A stretch of 25,625 nt of DNA, from positions 1-25,625 of IMG/VR virus record IMGVR_UViG_3300007754_000381; one strand, written 5' to 3'. How positions within the stretch are numbered: the stretch's first letter is position 1; each line of letters begins with the position of its first letter. This stretch comes from a virus. The notes under the pieces were generated by a model. That model had not been told where the DNA came from. It made no database searches and saw only the letters and a list, made by a program, of their open reading frames with translations. Both the position numbers and the translations under genes were made by a program. Positions 1 to 7,474 of the stretch are shown in pieces.

Positions 1-135
1 CAACACCAAGTCATGTAAATTAACTGTACTTTTAGAAGTACTAAACTTATCATAAGTTTCTATCTCATAGTGTTTTTCAAAACCACCTTTAATCGCAGTT
101 CCTACATAACCTTGTCCTATTATTCCTATTGTCAT
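1..135 (-). CDS. Nucleotide-sugar dehydrogenase, N-terminal fragment (cut by window edge)
   Basis: Only the first 45 codons are inside the window. They read MTIGIIGQGYVGTAIKGGF and onward, the Rossmann dinucleotide-binding start (GxGYVG) of the UDP-glucose/GDP-mannose/UDP-ManNAc dehydrogenase family. These enzymes oxidise the C6 hydroxyl of a nucleotide sugar to a uronic acid using two NAD+. The ATG at 135 overlaps the TGA of the preceding gene as ATGA, so it is translationally coupled to the sugar cassette. The active-site cysteine and the substrate lie outside the window. Another NAD-dependent sugar enzyme with the same first strand is possible. The GxGYVG motif is seen directly; the substrate is unknown. 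Confidence 0.72.
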   Translation of the reverse strand, partial: MTIGIIGQGYVGTAIKGGFEKHYEIETYDKFSTSKSTVNLHDLVL

Positions 136-923
136 CCTAACAATTCCTCAAATGTCATTCTCTCAAATCTTTTATCTGCTGGATTTCTATCTGATACTAT
201 TTTTATATCAATACCTCTCTTTACTGACCAATCATAAAATTCTTTTGTACTTTCTATTGCTTCAATTAACTCACCATCTTGTGGTTGAGTTCCTTTCTCA
301 TCATCATAAACTTCTTTAGATGACTCATCTGACACAAAGTGTTGACTACTATCCCACTTCGCATATGGGTCTCCAATATCCCAACCAATTGTAATTATCT
401 TTTTACAACCTAACAAAAGTGGTATTGGAAACGCTAATTCATAAGTTAATCCTGGGCCCCACTTTATCTCTACTCCATGTCTAAAACTAAATAGATTATC
501 AAACTCACGAGTTGCTGCTGTAGTCTGATGTTGCATCGTAAATGGTGGATTTGAAACTGGTACAAATATATCCATTGGATGCATTGATGCGAACTCCAAA
601 TGTTCTTTAAAGTATGACTTTGCTAAAGCATATACAACTATAGTATTATCAGTAACATACTTAGTCTTTTTATGATTCCAAGTATTCAATAAATGAAAAT
701 CTACACACTCTCCTACATAATCATAACTATGTTTTATTGAACATACTAATTTGTCGGACAAAAAATCATTTAACTTCTTCTTATCATGTGTTCCTAAACT
801 CGGTCCCGCGGTGACATAATACGCCGTTTCATCTTTATAGATATCCTTTAAGTAGAAAAGTCTTTCTTCAATAGAACCTAAAGTATTTATATGTCTTTTT
901 ATATCTGGTGTTTCTTTTTTCAT
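132..923 (-). CDS. MptE/DUF115-like protein of the surface-glycan cassette
   Basis: A 263-residue soluble protein with no signal peptide or membrane segment. Two landmarks are visible: VTAGPSL at residues 37-43, and a block near 156-185 starting GPGLTYELAF and ending IITIGWDIGD. This G-x-GPS...G-x-D layout is typical of the 6-hydroxymethylpterin-pyrophosphokinase MptE-like (DUF115) family and of GT42 sialyltransferase-like proteins. Members often sit in flagellin or surface glycosylation loci and may transfer nonulosonic acids. The same layout recurs in the gene at 5774-6619. The start codon overlaps the stop of the epimerase gene as ATGA, and its own stop overlaps the dehydrogenase start. 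Family assignment is from motif memory, not a search. A role in transferring or modifying an acidic sugar is inference. Confidence 0.5.
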   Translation of the reverse strand: MKKETPDIKRHINTLGSIEERLFYLKDIYKDETAYYVTAGPSLGTHDKKKLNDFLSDKLVCSIKHSYDYVGECVDFHLLNTWNHKKTKYVTDNTIVVYALAKSYFKEHLEFASMHPMDIFVPVSNPPFTMQHQTTAATREFDNLFSFRHGVEIKWGPGLTYELAFPIPLLLGCKKIITIGWDIGDPYAKWDSSQHFVSDESSKEVYDDEKGTQPQDGELIEAIESTKEFYDWSVKRGIDIKIVSDRNPADKRFERMTFEELLG

Positions 924-1903
924 TTCCAGAACTCATATAATCCAACATCTAATTCATATTCTTCCCACTTAAACTGTTCTCTATTTGGTTGATGTTTAGC
1001 CCACTCCCACATTTTTGTAAGACCATCATTCAAATTTGTCTTATGTTCAAAATCTAACAATTCTACAGATTTCCTATACGTTGAATATGCACTATGAACC
1101 TCATGTCTCTTTTCTAATTTTACTATTTTGCCTCCACCCATAACTTCAATTAAAGTATCTGCGGCTTCTCCAATACTTACATTAGTTATTCCACCAAGAT
1201 TTATAATCTGTTTACTAGCCCGATCATCGACTCCCGCTTTCCAAAGTGGTTCTACTGAATCACCAATATATGAAAATGCTCTCCTTTGTGTGCCATCACC
1301 AAAAATAGTAATTGGTTCTCCATTCAAATGTTTATTCATCCATATACCTAAAACATTTCTATATTTATCCCAAATATTTTGTTTTTCTCCATAAACATTA
1401 TGTGGTCTAATAATACACCAATCCAATCCATGTTGTTCACCAGCTATCTGTATATCTCTCTCACATGCCATCTTAGCAATTCCATATGGGTCTATTGGTT
1501 GAGGTGCATATATTTCTTTAAATGGTGCTGTATTATTTCCATATACTGCCATAGATGAAGTAAATACTAATCTACTAATACCATATTTTATTGAAAGTGT
1601 AACCAACTTAGAAGTAGTGACCAAATTATTTTTATAATTAAATTGTCTAACAAATGGGCTTAATCCTTCTGCCGCATAAGCAGCAAAATGATAAACTATA
1701 TCAAAATTATATGTTTCAAATAACTTTTCAATATCATCATCCAATATATTATAATCATAAAAATTTACTAAATTATTAACATGGTCTTTATAACCACCAC
1801 TCAAATCATCTATTCCAACAACAGTGTGTTCTGTATTAGCAACAATCCAATCTGCTAAATTAGATCCTAATAACCCTGCTATTCCTGTAATTAACACATT
1901 CAT
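920..1903 (-). CDS. NAD-dependent sugar epimerase/dehydratase (extended SDR)
   Basis: An extended short-chain dehydrogenase/reductase of 327 residues acting on a nucleotide sugar, in the GalE/WcaG/RmlB-like group. Residues 6-13, TGIAGLLG, are the GxxGxxG NAD-binding loop. FAAYAA (73-78) is the usual HxAA-like strand end, and S116/S117 with Y140-G-I-A-K144 give the Ser-Tyr-Lys catalytic set. RPHNVYG at 166-172 is typical for the substrate domain. The start is placed at the ATG at 1903, because it forms an ATGA overlap with the preceding glycosyltransferase stop and has GGGAG eight bases upstream. A start at 1918 would add five residues ahead of the Rossmann strand. Exact sugar specificity (4-epimerase, 4,6-dehydratase or reductase) cannot be read from these motifs. 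Confidence 0.88.
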   Translation of the reverse strand: MNVLITGIAGLLGSNLADWIVANTEHTVVGIDDLSGGYKDHVNNLVNFYDYNILDDDIEKLFETYNFDIVYHFAAYAAEGLSPFVRQFNYKNNLVTTSKLVTLSIKYGISRLVFTSSMAVYGNNTAPFKEIYAPQPIDPYGIAKMACERDIQIAGEQHGLDWCIIRPHNVYGEKQNIWDKYRNVLGIWMNKHLNGEPITIFGDGTQRRAFSYIGDSVEPLWKAGVDDRASKQIINLGGITNVSIGEAADTLIEVMGGGKIVKLEKRHEVHSAYSTYRKSVELLDFEHKTNLNDGLTKMWEWAKHQPNREQFKWEEYELDVGLYEFWK

Positions 1904-2727
1904 TCTAACAACTCCCATCCTTCTACCTTTTGAAATTTATGAAAAGAACCAAGTAGGTCTGTTCTTTCTTGTTTATAATCGGAGTATCCATCCTTTAGTA
2001 ATAATTTAGAATCATAAGTCATATTTTTAGCTGGAGTAGATTCATATCTAAATACTCTATACTTATTTTTTAACATAAATGTAGAAATATATCCATCACC
2101 TATAGTTTTAGTTGGTTCTTTTTGTAAATATGATGATATAATATTTTCTTTAATCATATAATATTGAAACATTGGTAAAGATTCTATAACATCTTCATCT
2201 ATTTTATTATATTTTTCACTAAAATGAAGCCCAGATTGATAGTAAGGTACTGTACCTTTTATACACCTCAAATTTGAGGGTCTGCACACTCTATCATATT
2301 TGTAAGCATTTTCTTTAAGTTCTTCTTTAGTTTGGTGATGTAAATCTGTAGAAAATCCCATTCCCCCTAAATCTTTATGTTCATCAAAATATGTTTCAAA
2401 CCTTTTAGTCCAACATTCCCCTAGATTAGGAGGTATCACATCCCCATCTGATATTATAATATAATCTAACTTGGTTTTAGATAGCACATCCTTTACTACC
2501 TCACGCATTGAGTTAAATATATAATTACCTTTCATAAAATAACATTTATCTATATTTCCTTTAGAGTAATGCTCTTTTAAATCCTTTCTCATACTGTCTG
2601 AATTCGAACTTAAATTATCAATAGCTATTATTATATTTTTATCTCTATCTATAGTTTGTAATAAACCTTCTATAACTCTATTTACCATTTCTTTATGTTT
2701 ATAAAATTGAATAAATATTCCGTTCAT
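1900..2727 (-). CDS. Family 2-like (GT-A) glycosyltransferase
   Basis: A 275-residue protein with a GT-A-like layout. An N-terminal strand MNGIFIQFYKH is followed by helix and strand, and IISDGDVIPP around residues 91-100 carries a D-G-D motif that would bind the divalent metal and nucleotide sugar. No transmembrane helix is seen, so it is probably cytoplasmic. It sits between a 53-residue small gene (ATGA overlap at its start) and the epimerase (ATGA overlap at its end), which argues that it acts in the same glycan pathway. Donor and acceptor are unknown. GT2-like assignment rests mainly on the DxD context; a non-GT2 GT-A family is possible. Confidence 0.62.
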   Translation of the reverse strand: MNGIFIQFYKHKEMVNRVIEGLLQTIDRDKNIIIAIDNLSSNSDSMRKDLKEHYSKGNIDKCYFMKGNYIFNSMREVVKDVLSKTKLDYIIISDGDVIPPNLGECWTKRFETYFDEHKDLGGMGFSTDLHHQTKEELKENAYKYDRVCRPSNLRCIKGTVPYYQSGLHFSEKYNKIDEDVIESLPMFQYYMIKENIISSYLQKEPTKTIGDGYISTFMLKNKYRVFRYESTPAKNMTYDSKLLLKDGYSDYKQERTDLLGSFHKFQKVEGWELLE

Positions 2728-2885
2728 AGTTTTATCCTCGCTATACCTTCATAAAGACTGCTTCGTTCAGAAGCAATTATTAATTCCACACCTTTTGATA
2801 GTAACCATTTATATAAAGGCTTTGATGCTTTACAAGTAGCGTCTACTTCCCAATTTAAAATGTACCAGGGTTTATCAACTTTCAT
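2724..2885 (-). CDS. Small protein of unknown function (53 aa)
   Basis: An open frame from ATG at 2885 to TGA at 2724 fills what would otherwise be the largest gap in the sugar cassette. The product begins MKVDKPWYILNWEVDATCKA and ends with GIARIKL. It is soluble, mildly basic and rich in aromatic residues near its N terminus. Its stop overlaps the next start as ATGA, and its ATG lies six bases after the upstream stop, exactly as in the flanking genes. That spacing is the main evidence that it is real. I do not recognise a family. It could be a small partner of the following glycosyltransferase or a remnant of a longer gene. Confidence 0.6.
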   Translation of the reverse strand: MKVDKPWYILNWEVDATCKASKPLYKWLLSKGVELIIASERSSLYEGIARIKL

Positions 2886-2891
2886 AACAAA

Positions 2892-4175
2892 TCATCCATT
2901 CGGGTTTAAACATATAAAAATAGCTCTATATCCACTTGAATACGCATTATATGCATAAGTAAGTTTAATTCTAGGAAACCATTTTTTTAGTGTTCCTTTA
3001 ATTTTACCTAATGATAAATTCATCTTAGGGTGATTAACTGGTGTTTCAAATACCACACAAAACTTAGTCATATCCTTAATTTTCTTCATAAATTTATCAG
3101 TTTCTTCCCCTTTTTCAAAATTAGGATATACTTGATGTAAAACTGAATTCATAATCACTATATCAAATTTATCTTTACTATTATAATTTTTAATATACTC
3201 TACTGCATCCCCATGTATAAATTCAATCTCATCAAATTTAAATATATTATTATTTATATCTACCGCAGTTTGATAATCTTCTTTTGTTTTTTCTATACCT
3301 ACCACTCTTTTAGCCCCGTGAACTACACTTTGAAAGCAAAAGAATCCTTGATTAGAACCAATGTCTAATACTGATGCATTATTTGTAAGTGTTATATATT
3401 GAAAATTCAATTTACGATATGAATCATATTCTTTACCACCACTACTATACCCTTTAAACTCATATCCATTATCAAATCTAAATCCTTCATATATACCTGC
3501 TCTATACCATTTAGGAGGACTCAGTCCCATGGCTTTATATCTTTCTAAAAATACATTATACAAATCTTCTAATTCATGAACCGATTTACCTCTAGAATTA
3601 AAACAATATCGTTCTGGAGCATGTCTAAATCTATGAAAATCAATTATTTTATCACCTATAAAATTTTTACCTGCTTTAAACCAACTTGTATCAGGTATTA
3701 ATCCATTTTCCAGTATTATTTTATTATATTTATCTAATAAAAATAAGGGTAATTGTAAATTTTTCCTAAGCATTTTTTTATCATTATCAGGCAACCAATC
3801 ATACTCGTCATAATCGTCTTTAGAATTGTCTTTACTAATATGTTCCATCAAAATCCATACATTATCATTTTCCTCATCATGCATTACATCATATATTTTT
3901 GGAAAAATTTCTAATTCTTTATTTTGAATGTACTTTAAATGATTAAACATCTCTTTTGGAGTTTCATACGCGAATTGGTCACGAGGTTTTCTATCAGGAT
4001 GTATAACTTTCACACCATACCGACCTTCGTCAATTGACAATTTAGTATATAGAGCATCCGCGCCTTTATTTATACCAGTGCTTACTTTACTACCATCTCC
4101 TATAAAAAATACTTCCAAATTATCTTTATTTTGTGATTTTATCTTAAAATCTTTTAATTTTAATTCGTTTTCCAT
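2892..4175 (-). CDS. Kinase-like domain fused to a SAM-dependent methyltransferase
   Basis: A 427-residue two-part protein. The C-terminal half is a class I SAM methyltransferase: VLDIGSNQGFF (residues 269-279) is motif I, VVGIEKT (291-297) ends strand 2 with the acidic residue that holds the ribose, HGDAVEY follows, and DIVIMNSVLHQV is motif IV. The N-terminal half resembles a protein or small-molecule kinase. It has a candidate Lys56 in YGVKVIHP, a hinge-like ILMEHI, and a late D-F in KIIDFHRF that could match the metal-binding DFG region, though the HxD catalytic loop looks degenerate. The start is the ATG at 4175, which shares one base with the preceding TGA; the TTG one codon earlier is less likely. 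A role in phosphorylating and methylating a glycan is plausible, as in methyl-phosphate capping enzymes of O-antigens, but is inference. Confidence 0.72.
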   Translation of the reverse strand: MENELKLKDFKIKSQNKDNLEVFFIGDGSKVSTGINKGADALYTKLSIDEGRYGVKVIHPDRKPRDQFAYETPKEMFNHLKYIQNKELEIFPKIYDVMHDEENDNVWILMEHISKDNSKDDYDEYDWLPDNDKKMLRKNLQLPLFLLDKYNKIILENGLIPDTSWFKAGKNFIGDKIIDFHRFRHAPERYCFNSRGKSVHELEDLYNVFLERYKAMGLSPPKWYRAGIYEGFRFDNGYEFKGYSSGGKEYDSYRKLNFQYITLTNNASVLDIGSNQGFFCFQSVVHGAKRVVGIEKTKEDYQTAVDINNNIFKFDEIEFIHGDAVEYIKNYNSKDKFDIVIMNSVLHQVYPNFEKGEETDKFMKKIKDMTKFCVVFETPVNHPKMNLSLGKIKGTLKKWFPRIKLTYAYNAYSSGYRAIFICLNPNG

Positions 4176-5068
4176 CAATCTAACTCATACATTTTTACGT
4201 TTCTTTCAGGTGTTCCCGCCCAACCTGGATATGCATATGTATCTGTAGTCAAATATTTATCTTGTTTTTCTAAACAAGGTCTAATGAACATGAATATTGC
4301 ATCTCGTGGTTCTGTTCCTGGTTTTGGACAACTTGCTCTATGATAAACATTGGGTGTAAGTATACCATAAGTTCCAGGAGGTCCTTCTAAATTTACCAAT
4401 TGCCATCCACTCTCCAATTTTTCTTTAATGACCTTTGGTGGAATCCTTGACGCGGGATATATTTGTGGTTTAATTGCATCTCTGTGAGGTGCCATTCTAT
4501 AAGAAGGTATAACTGGAACATCACCGTTTTCATCTATTAAAAACTTAAAAGCTCCACTATCCCCCGTAACCGTATTTAAATTGATAAGCATTTTCAAAAA
4601 TTCTGCAGGACAATCATCATAATGCCATTTCCATGACGAATCATACATTGAATCGTCCCACTCATTATCTGGTTGGTTATCCAAAGGTACATTTCTATAC
4701 ATATGGAAGAATTCTATCTTAGCATTACTTCCAAAAACTTCTCGCTCGACAATTGGCATTATCAATTCTAACAGTTCATAAATTTCATCTATACTTTTCC
4801 AATCATCCACTCTTATAGCATGTTTTGGTCCGACGTGACATCCACCATTATCTATGACTTTATCCATTTTTTTATGTATTTGAGATATCAAATAATCATA
4901 TCTCTCACTTTCCTCTTTTGAAAATGAATCTAATATATTTGTATCTGCTTTTAAATCATATAAAGAATCATATTTGCCCGTAGATGTTTCCCATTTTTCT
5001 CTACATAAATCGTAATGTTCTCTATATGTTTCTGGTTTATCTTGTTGTACTGAAGTATGTTGTATCAT
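4175..5068 (-). CDS. Phytanoyl-CoA dioxygenase-like Fe(II)/2-oxoglutarate oxygenase
   Basis: A 297-residue protein with the features of the PhyH-type Fe(II)/2-oxoglutarate oxygenases. WHYDD gives the H149-x-D151 metal pair, H243 in NVYHRASCP is the distal iron ligand, and an arginine shortly after (R255 or R263) could bind 2-oxoglutarate. Such enzymes hydroxylate or rearrange lipids, amino acids, sugars or small molecules, using O2 and 2-oxoglutarate and releasing CO2 and succinate. The ATG at 5068 has a good AGGAG seven bases upstream. It sits between the cytidylyltransferase and the kinase-like/methyltransferase fusion, so a sugar or glycan substituent is the likely substrate. Oxidation of a modified DNA base is a less likely alternative, because the family resemblance is to PhyH rather than TET/JBP. 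Confidence 0.72.
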   Translation of the reverse strand: MIQHTSVQQDKPETYREHYDLCREKWETSTGKYDSLYDLKADTNILDSFSKEESERYDYLISQIHKKMDKVIDNGGCHVGPKHAIRVDDWKSIDEIYELLELIMPIVEREVFGSNAKIEFFHMYRNVPLDNQPDNEWDDSMYDSSWKWHYDDCPAEFLKMLINLNTVTGDSGAFKFLIDENGDVPVIPSYRMAPHRDAIKPQIYPASRIPPKVIKEKLESGWQLVNLEGPPGTYGILTPNVYHRASCPKPGTEPRDAIFMFIRPCLEKQDKYLTTDTYAYPGWAGTPERNVKMYELD

Positions 5069-5078
5069 AATTTATCTC

Positions 5079-5771
5079 CTATTCCGTTTTAAATTTATTA
5101 TATAAAACTTCTCCGACTTCAAATTGCCAAGGATAATCAATATCAAAAACCTCTAACTCATCCATTTCAAATAAATCTGGATTTCCTTTGGTGAATGGTG
5201 CATCACCCATCCAAATTTCATCTTTAATAGTATCCATTCTTGATGCATAAAGACAATGTGCCGCCTCATAAGTGGTATCTACCATTTTAGTATTCATAAT
5301 AGTAAGTCCTTTAGGCCATTTTGTAATCATATCACCATTTTGATTCCAATAATATTGTTTCTTTCCTATAACTCCAAACAACCCATCTGAATCTGAATTA
5401 ATATACTTCTCAACAAACCCATCAATAGTTTCAGTTTTTAACAATGGTGTACATGCACTAATTAAAACAACATATTTATAAGGTAGTTGATCATGCCACT
5501 CATATATATTTGTCAATGAATTTTCACCATTTGCTGATTTCTCTGACCGATGATAGATATTCACACCATACTTTTCACATAAATCTACCAATTCCTTCTC
5601 ATATACTGAACAATAAAAATTCTCTTTTGGAATAATTTTAGAATCCAATACTTTCTGTATTCCTAAATCCATCAATGTAGTATCTGAAAATGGTTCTATC
5701 ATTTTACGAGGTACTCTCGTTGAATTTAATCTTGCTTGTATGATGAAACATACATCATTCATTGATTTCAT
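5079..5771 (-). CDS. CMP-nonulosonate cytidylyltransferase (NeuA/SpsF-type)
   Basis: A 230-residue nucleotidyltransferase of the CTP_transf_3 type, which activates a nonulosonic acid with CTP to give the CMP-sugar and pyrophosphate. QARLNSTRVPRKM at residues 12-24 is the nucleotide-binding loop (SpsF- and NeuA-like). SACTPLL near 105-111 is the usual core strand. VFDIDYPWQF near 208-217 holds the paired aspartates D210 and D212 that bind metal in NeuA. The length equals the family's single-domain form. It is two genes downstream of the NeuB-like synthase, the usual pairing for sialic or legionaminic acid activation. SpsF of spore-coat polysaccharide loci is an alternative name for the same group; the true sugar is not determined. 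Confidence 0.83.
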   Translation of the reverse strand: MKSMNDVCFIIQARLNSTRVPRKMIEPFSDTTLMDLGIQKVLDSKIIPKENFYCSVYEKELVDLCEKYGVNIYHRSEKSANGENSLTNIYEWHDQLPYKYVVLISACTPLLKTETIDGFVEKYINSDSDGLFGVIGKKQYYWNQNGDMITKWPKGLTIMNTKMVDTTYEAAHCLYASRMDTIKDEIWMGDAPFTKGNPDLFEMDELEVFDIDYPWQFEVGEVLYNKFKTE

Positions 5772-5773
5772 AA

Positions 5774-6619
5774 CTATATCAAATCTTTAATTTCTTCTGT
5801 TAATGGAAAATATTTTTTACTCCAAGTAGAACTAAAATTGTATTCTGAATTTTCTCCCAAATTGTAAAGTCTAGTATCATAATTTAATTCATTTAAAATA
5901 TAATTCCATAATTCTTCAAATTGTCCATAATAAATATCATAAGCGTTATGTTCGTTGACTTGATGTGGTAAATTAACCTTACCATCTTCAAAAGAATGTT
6001 CTATATTATTTTTATTTAAAGTTTTAGTTTTAACAGAAACTCCTGGGCATCCATCCATGCCGACTAAATAAATTTCTTTAGGTTTCATCTCTAATGCGAA
6101 CATTAACAATCTAGGAACACCGCCTAATTTACCATATATTCTAGTATTAAAACAACTAATTTTAGGATAATTTTCATATAATAATCTTAAATAAGTTTTT
6201 TCATTTTCCCATCTAGAATGTAATTCAAACATCAGTATTGGATTAAACTCATTTACATAATTTAAAAAGTCATCACTTTGATAATCCACCTCACCACCAA
6301 TAACTGCAATATCTACTTTCCTGTTCTTCAAATCTGAATTTAAATAAAAATGATTTAAAGAAAATATATAATCATATTCTAAATTATACCACTTAACTTC
6401 ATTTGTAGTAGGTCCAGCTCCAACAATTAATATTTTACTATCTTCAAATTTATCAAATTCATCCAAATGATTATATACTATATCAGAACTTTCCTTTAGA
6501 TTATTTGTAAATGGAAATAAACTTTTTAATTGTCCCGCAGAATGAGATTTGAACGGTGGTATATGTGAATAATAAACCTGCATATCTACATTACCATGAT
6601 CTTGATCAAAAAGACTCAT
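5774..6619 (-). CDS. Sialyltransferase-like protein (GT42/DUF115-like)
   Basis: A 281-residue protein whose motif order matches what I remember of the bacterial GT42 sialyltransferases (Cst-I/Cst-II). VGAGPTTNE at 66-74 corresponds to their AGNGPSLKE, SLNHFY at 87-92 to their CNQFY, and the block ending KEIYLVGMDG (about 181-190) to their KEIYLSGID. GT42 enzymes move sialic acid from CMP-sialic acid to galactose-like acceptors. The gene lies directly between the synthase (TAG then ATG, no spacing) and the cytidylyltransferase, the expected place for the transferase using their product. The start has GAGGGGATAG immediately upstream. The fold could instead be the related MptE/DUF115 group, and the catalytic histidine was not aligned with certainty. 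Confidence 0.6.
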   Translation of the reverse strand: MSLFDQDHGNVDMQVYYSHIPPFKSHSAGQLKSLFPFTNNLKESSDIVYNHLDEFDKFEDSKILIVGAGPTTNEVKWYNLEYDYIFSLNHFYLNSDLKNRKVDIAVIGGEVDYQSDDFLNYVNEFNPILMFELHSRWENEKTYLRLLYENYPKISCFNTRIYGKLGGVPRLLMFALEMKPKEIYLVGMDGCPGVSVKTKTLNKNNIEHSFEDGKVNLPHQVNEHNAYDIYYGQFEELWNYILNELNYDTRLYNLGENSEYNFSSTWSKKYFPLTEEIKDLI

Positions 6620-7474
6620 CTATCCCCTCAAATGTTTTCGTACTTTTTTCTCTGATTCAGTAACGTGAATACTACCATCTCCGCGAGCTTGTTCCAATTC
6701 TCTAATTCCACTCATTAACTTAAATAGTCCTTGTGGTTCAACCGATGATAACTGGTCTGACCCCCACATAGACCTATCAAGTGTTATATGTCTTTCAATA
6801 ACTGTTGCCCCTAAATAAACTGCCGCTACTGAAGTTCCCAATCTAAATTCATGACCACTATACCCAACTTCACAATTATATCTTTCTTTAAGTGTTGTTA
6901 TCGCACTTAAATTTAATTCTTCTATCGGTGCAGGATAAGTAGAATTACAATGTAATAAAACTATATCTCCCGCTACCTCATAATAAGGTTCTATAGTAAC
7001 CTTTGATTTAAGTAAAGAAACTGCATGATCTATTTCTTCCTCTGTACTCATTCCTGTACTTAAAATAACTTTTTTATCAGTATCCCTTGATGCTATAAGT
7101 AATTCATCATTAGTTAACATAGCTGATGGTATCTTTATATAAGGAATATCATACTGATTAAGAAATTCTAAACTATCCAAATCCCAGGGTGAAGCCGACC
7201 AATCAATATTTCGTTCTTTACAATATCTGTCTATCTCATCATATTCTTCTTTACCAAACTCTACTTTATATTTGTATTCCAAATAAGTCATTTTACCCCA
7301 CGGCGTTTTTCTTACTTTAGATTTCTCACCTTCAGGAACACAAACATCTGGATTTCTCTTTTGAAATTTAACTGAATCACATCCAGCCGCTGAAGCAATA
7401 TCTATCAGTCTTTTAGCTATATTCAAATCACCATTATGATTTATTCCTATTTCTGCTATGAAATATGTTTTCAT
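6620..7474 (-). CDS. Nonulosonic acid synthase (NeuB/SpsE-type), SAF domain absent
   Basis: A 284-residue synthase that would condense phosphoenolpyruvate with an N-acetylmannosamine-like or 6-deoxy sugar to a nine-carbon acidic sugar. The TIM barrel is complete: EIGINHNG (8-15), VKFQ (35-38), KIPS (114-117), LSTGM (138-142), HCNSTYPA (175-182), GYSGH (204-208) and ERHITLDR (227-234). The Mn-binding pair H208 and H229 has the same 21-residue spacing as in meningococcal NeuB. The protein stops at SEKKVRKHLRG, where typical members continue into a roughly 60-residue SAF (antifreeze-like) domain, so that domain is missing here. In dimeric NeuB the SAF domain helps cover the partner's active site. 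The start overlaps the preceding stop as ATGA. NeuB, LegI, PseI and SpsE cannot be separated from these motifs. Confidence 0.88.
   Translation of the reverse strand: MKTYFIAEIGINHNGDLNIAKRLIDIASAAGCDSVKFQKRNPDVCVPEGEKSKVRKTPWGKMTYLEYKYKVEFGKEEYDEIDRYCKERNIDWSASPWDLDSLEFLNQYDIPYIKIPSAMLTNDELLIASRDTDKKVILSTGMSTEEEIDHAVSLLKSKVTIEPYYEVAGDIVLLHCNSTYPAPIEELNLSAITTLKERYNCEVGYSGHEFRLGTSVAAVYLGATVIERHITLDRSMWGSDQLSSVEPQGLFKLMSGIRELEQARGDGSIHVTESEKKVRKHLRG

Noticed and set aside
1128-1394. Plus-strand open frame of 88 codons
   Set aside because: Antisense to the epimerase gene, which has clear SDR motifs and coupled boundaries; the product has no recognisable pattern.
2759-2775. Hairpin TGCTTC/GAAGCA with 5-base loop
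   Set aside because: Only 6 bp, inside the 53-residue gene and without a U-run; could be chance.
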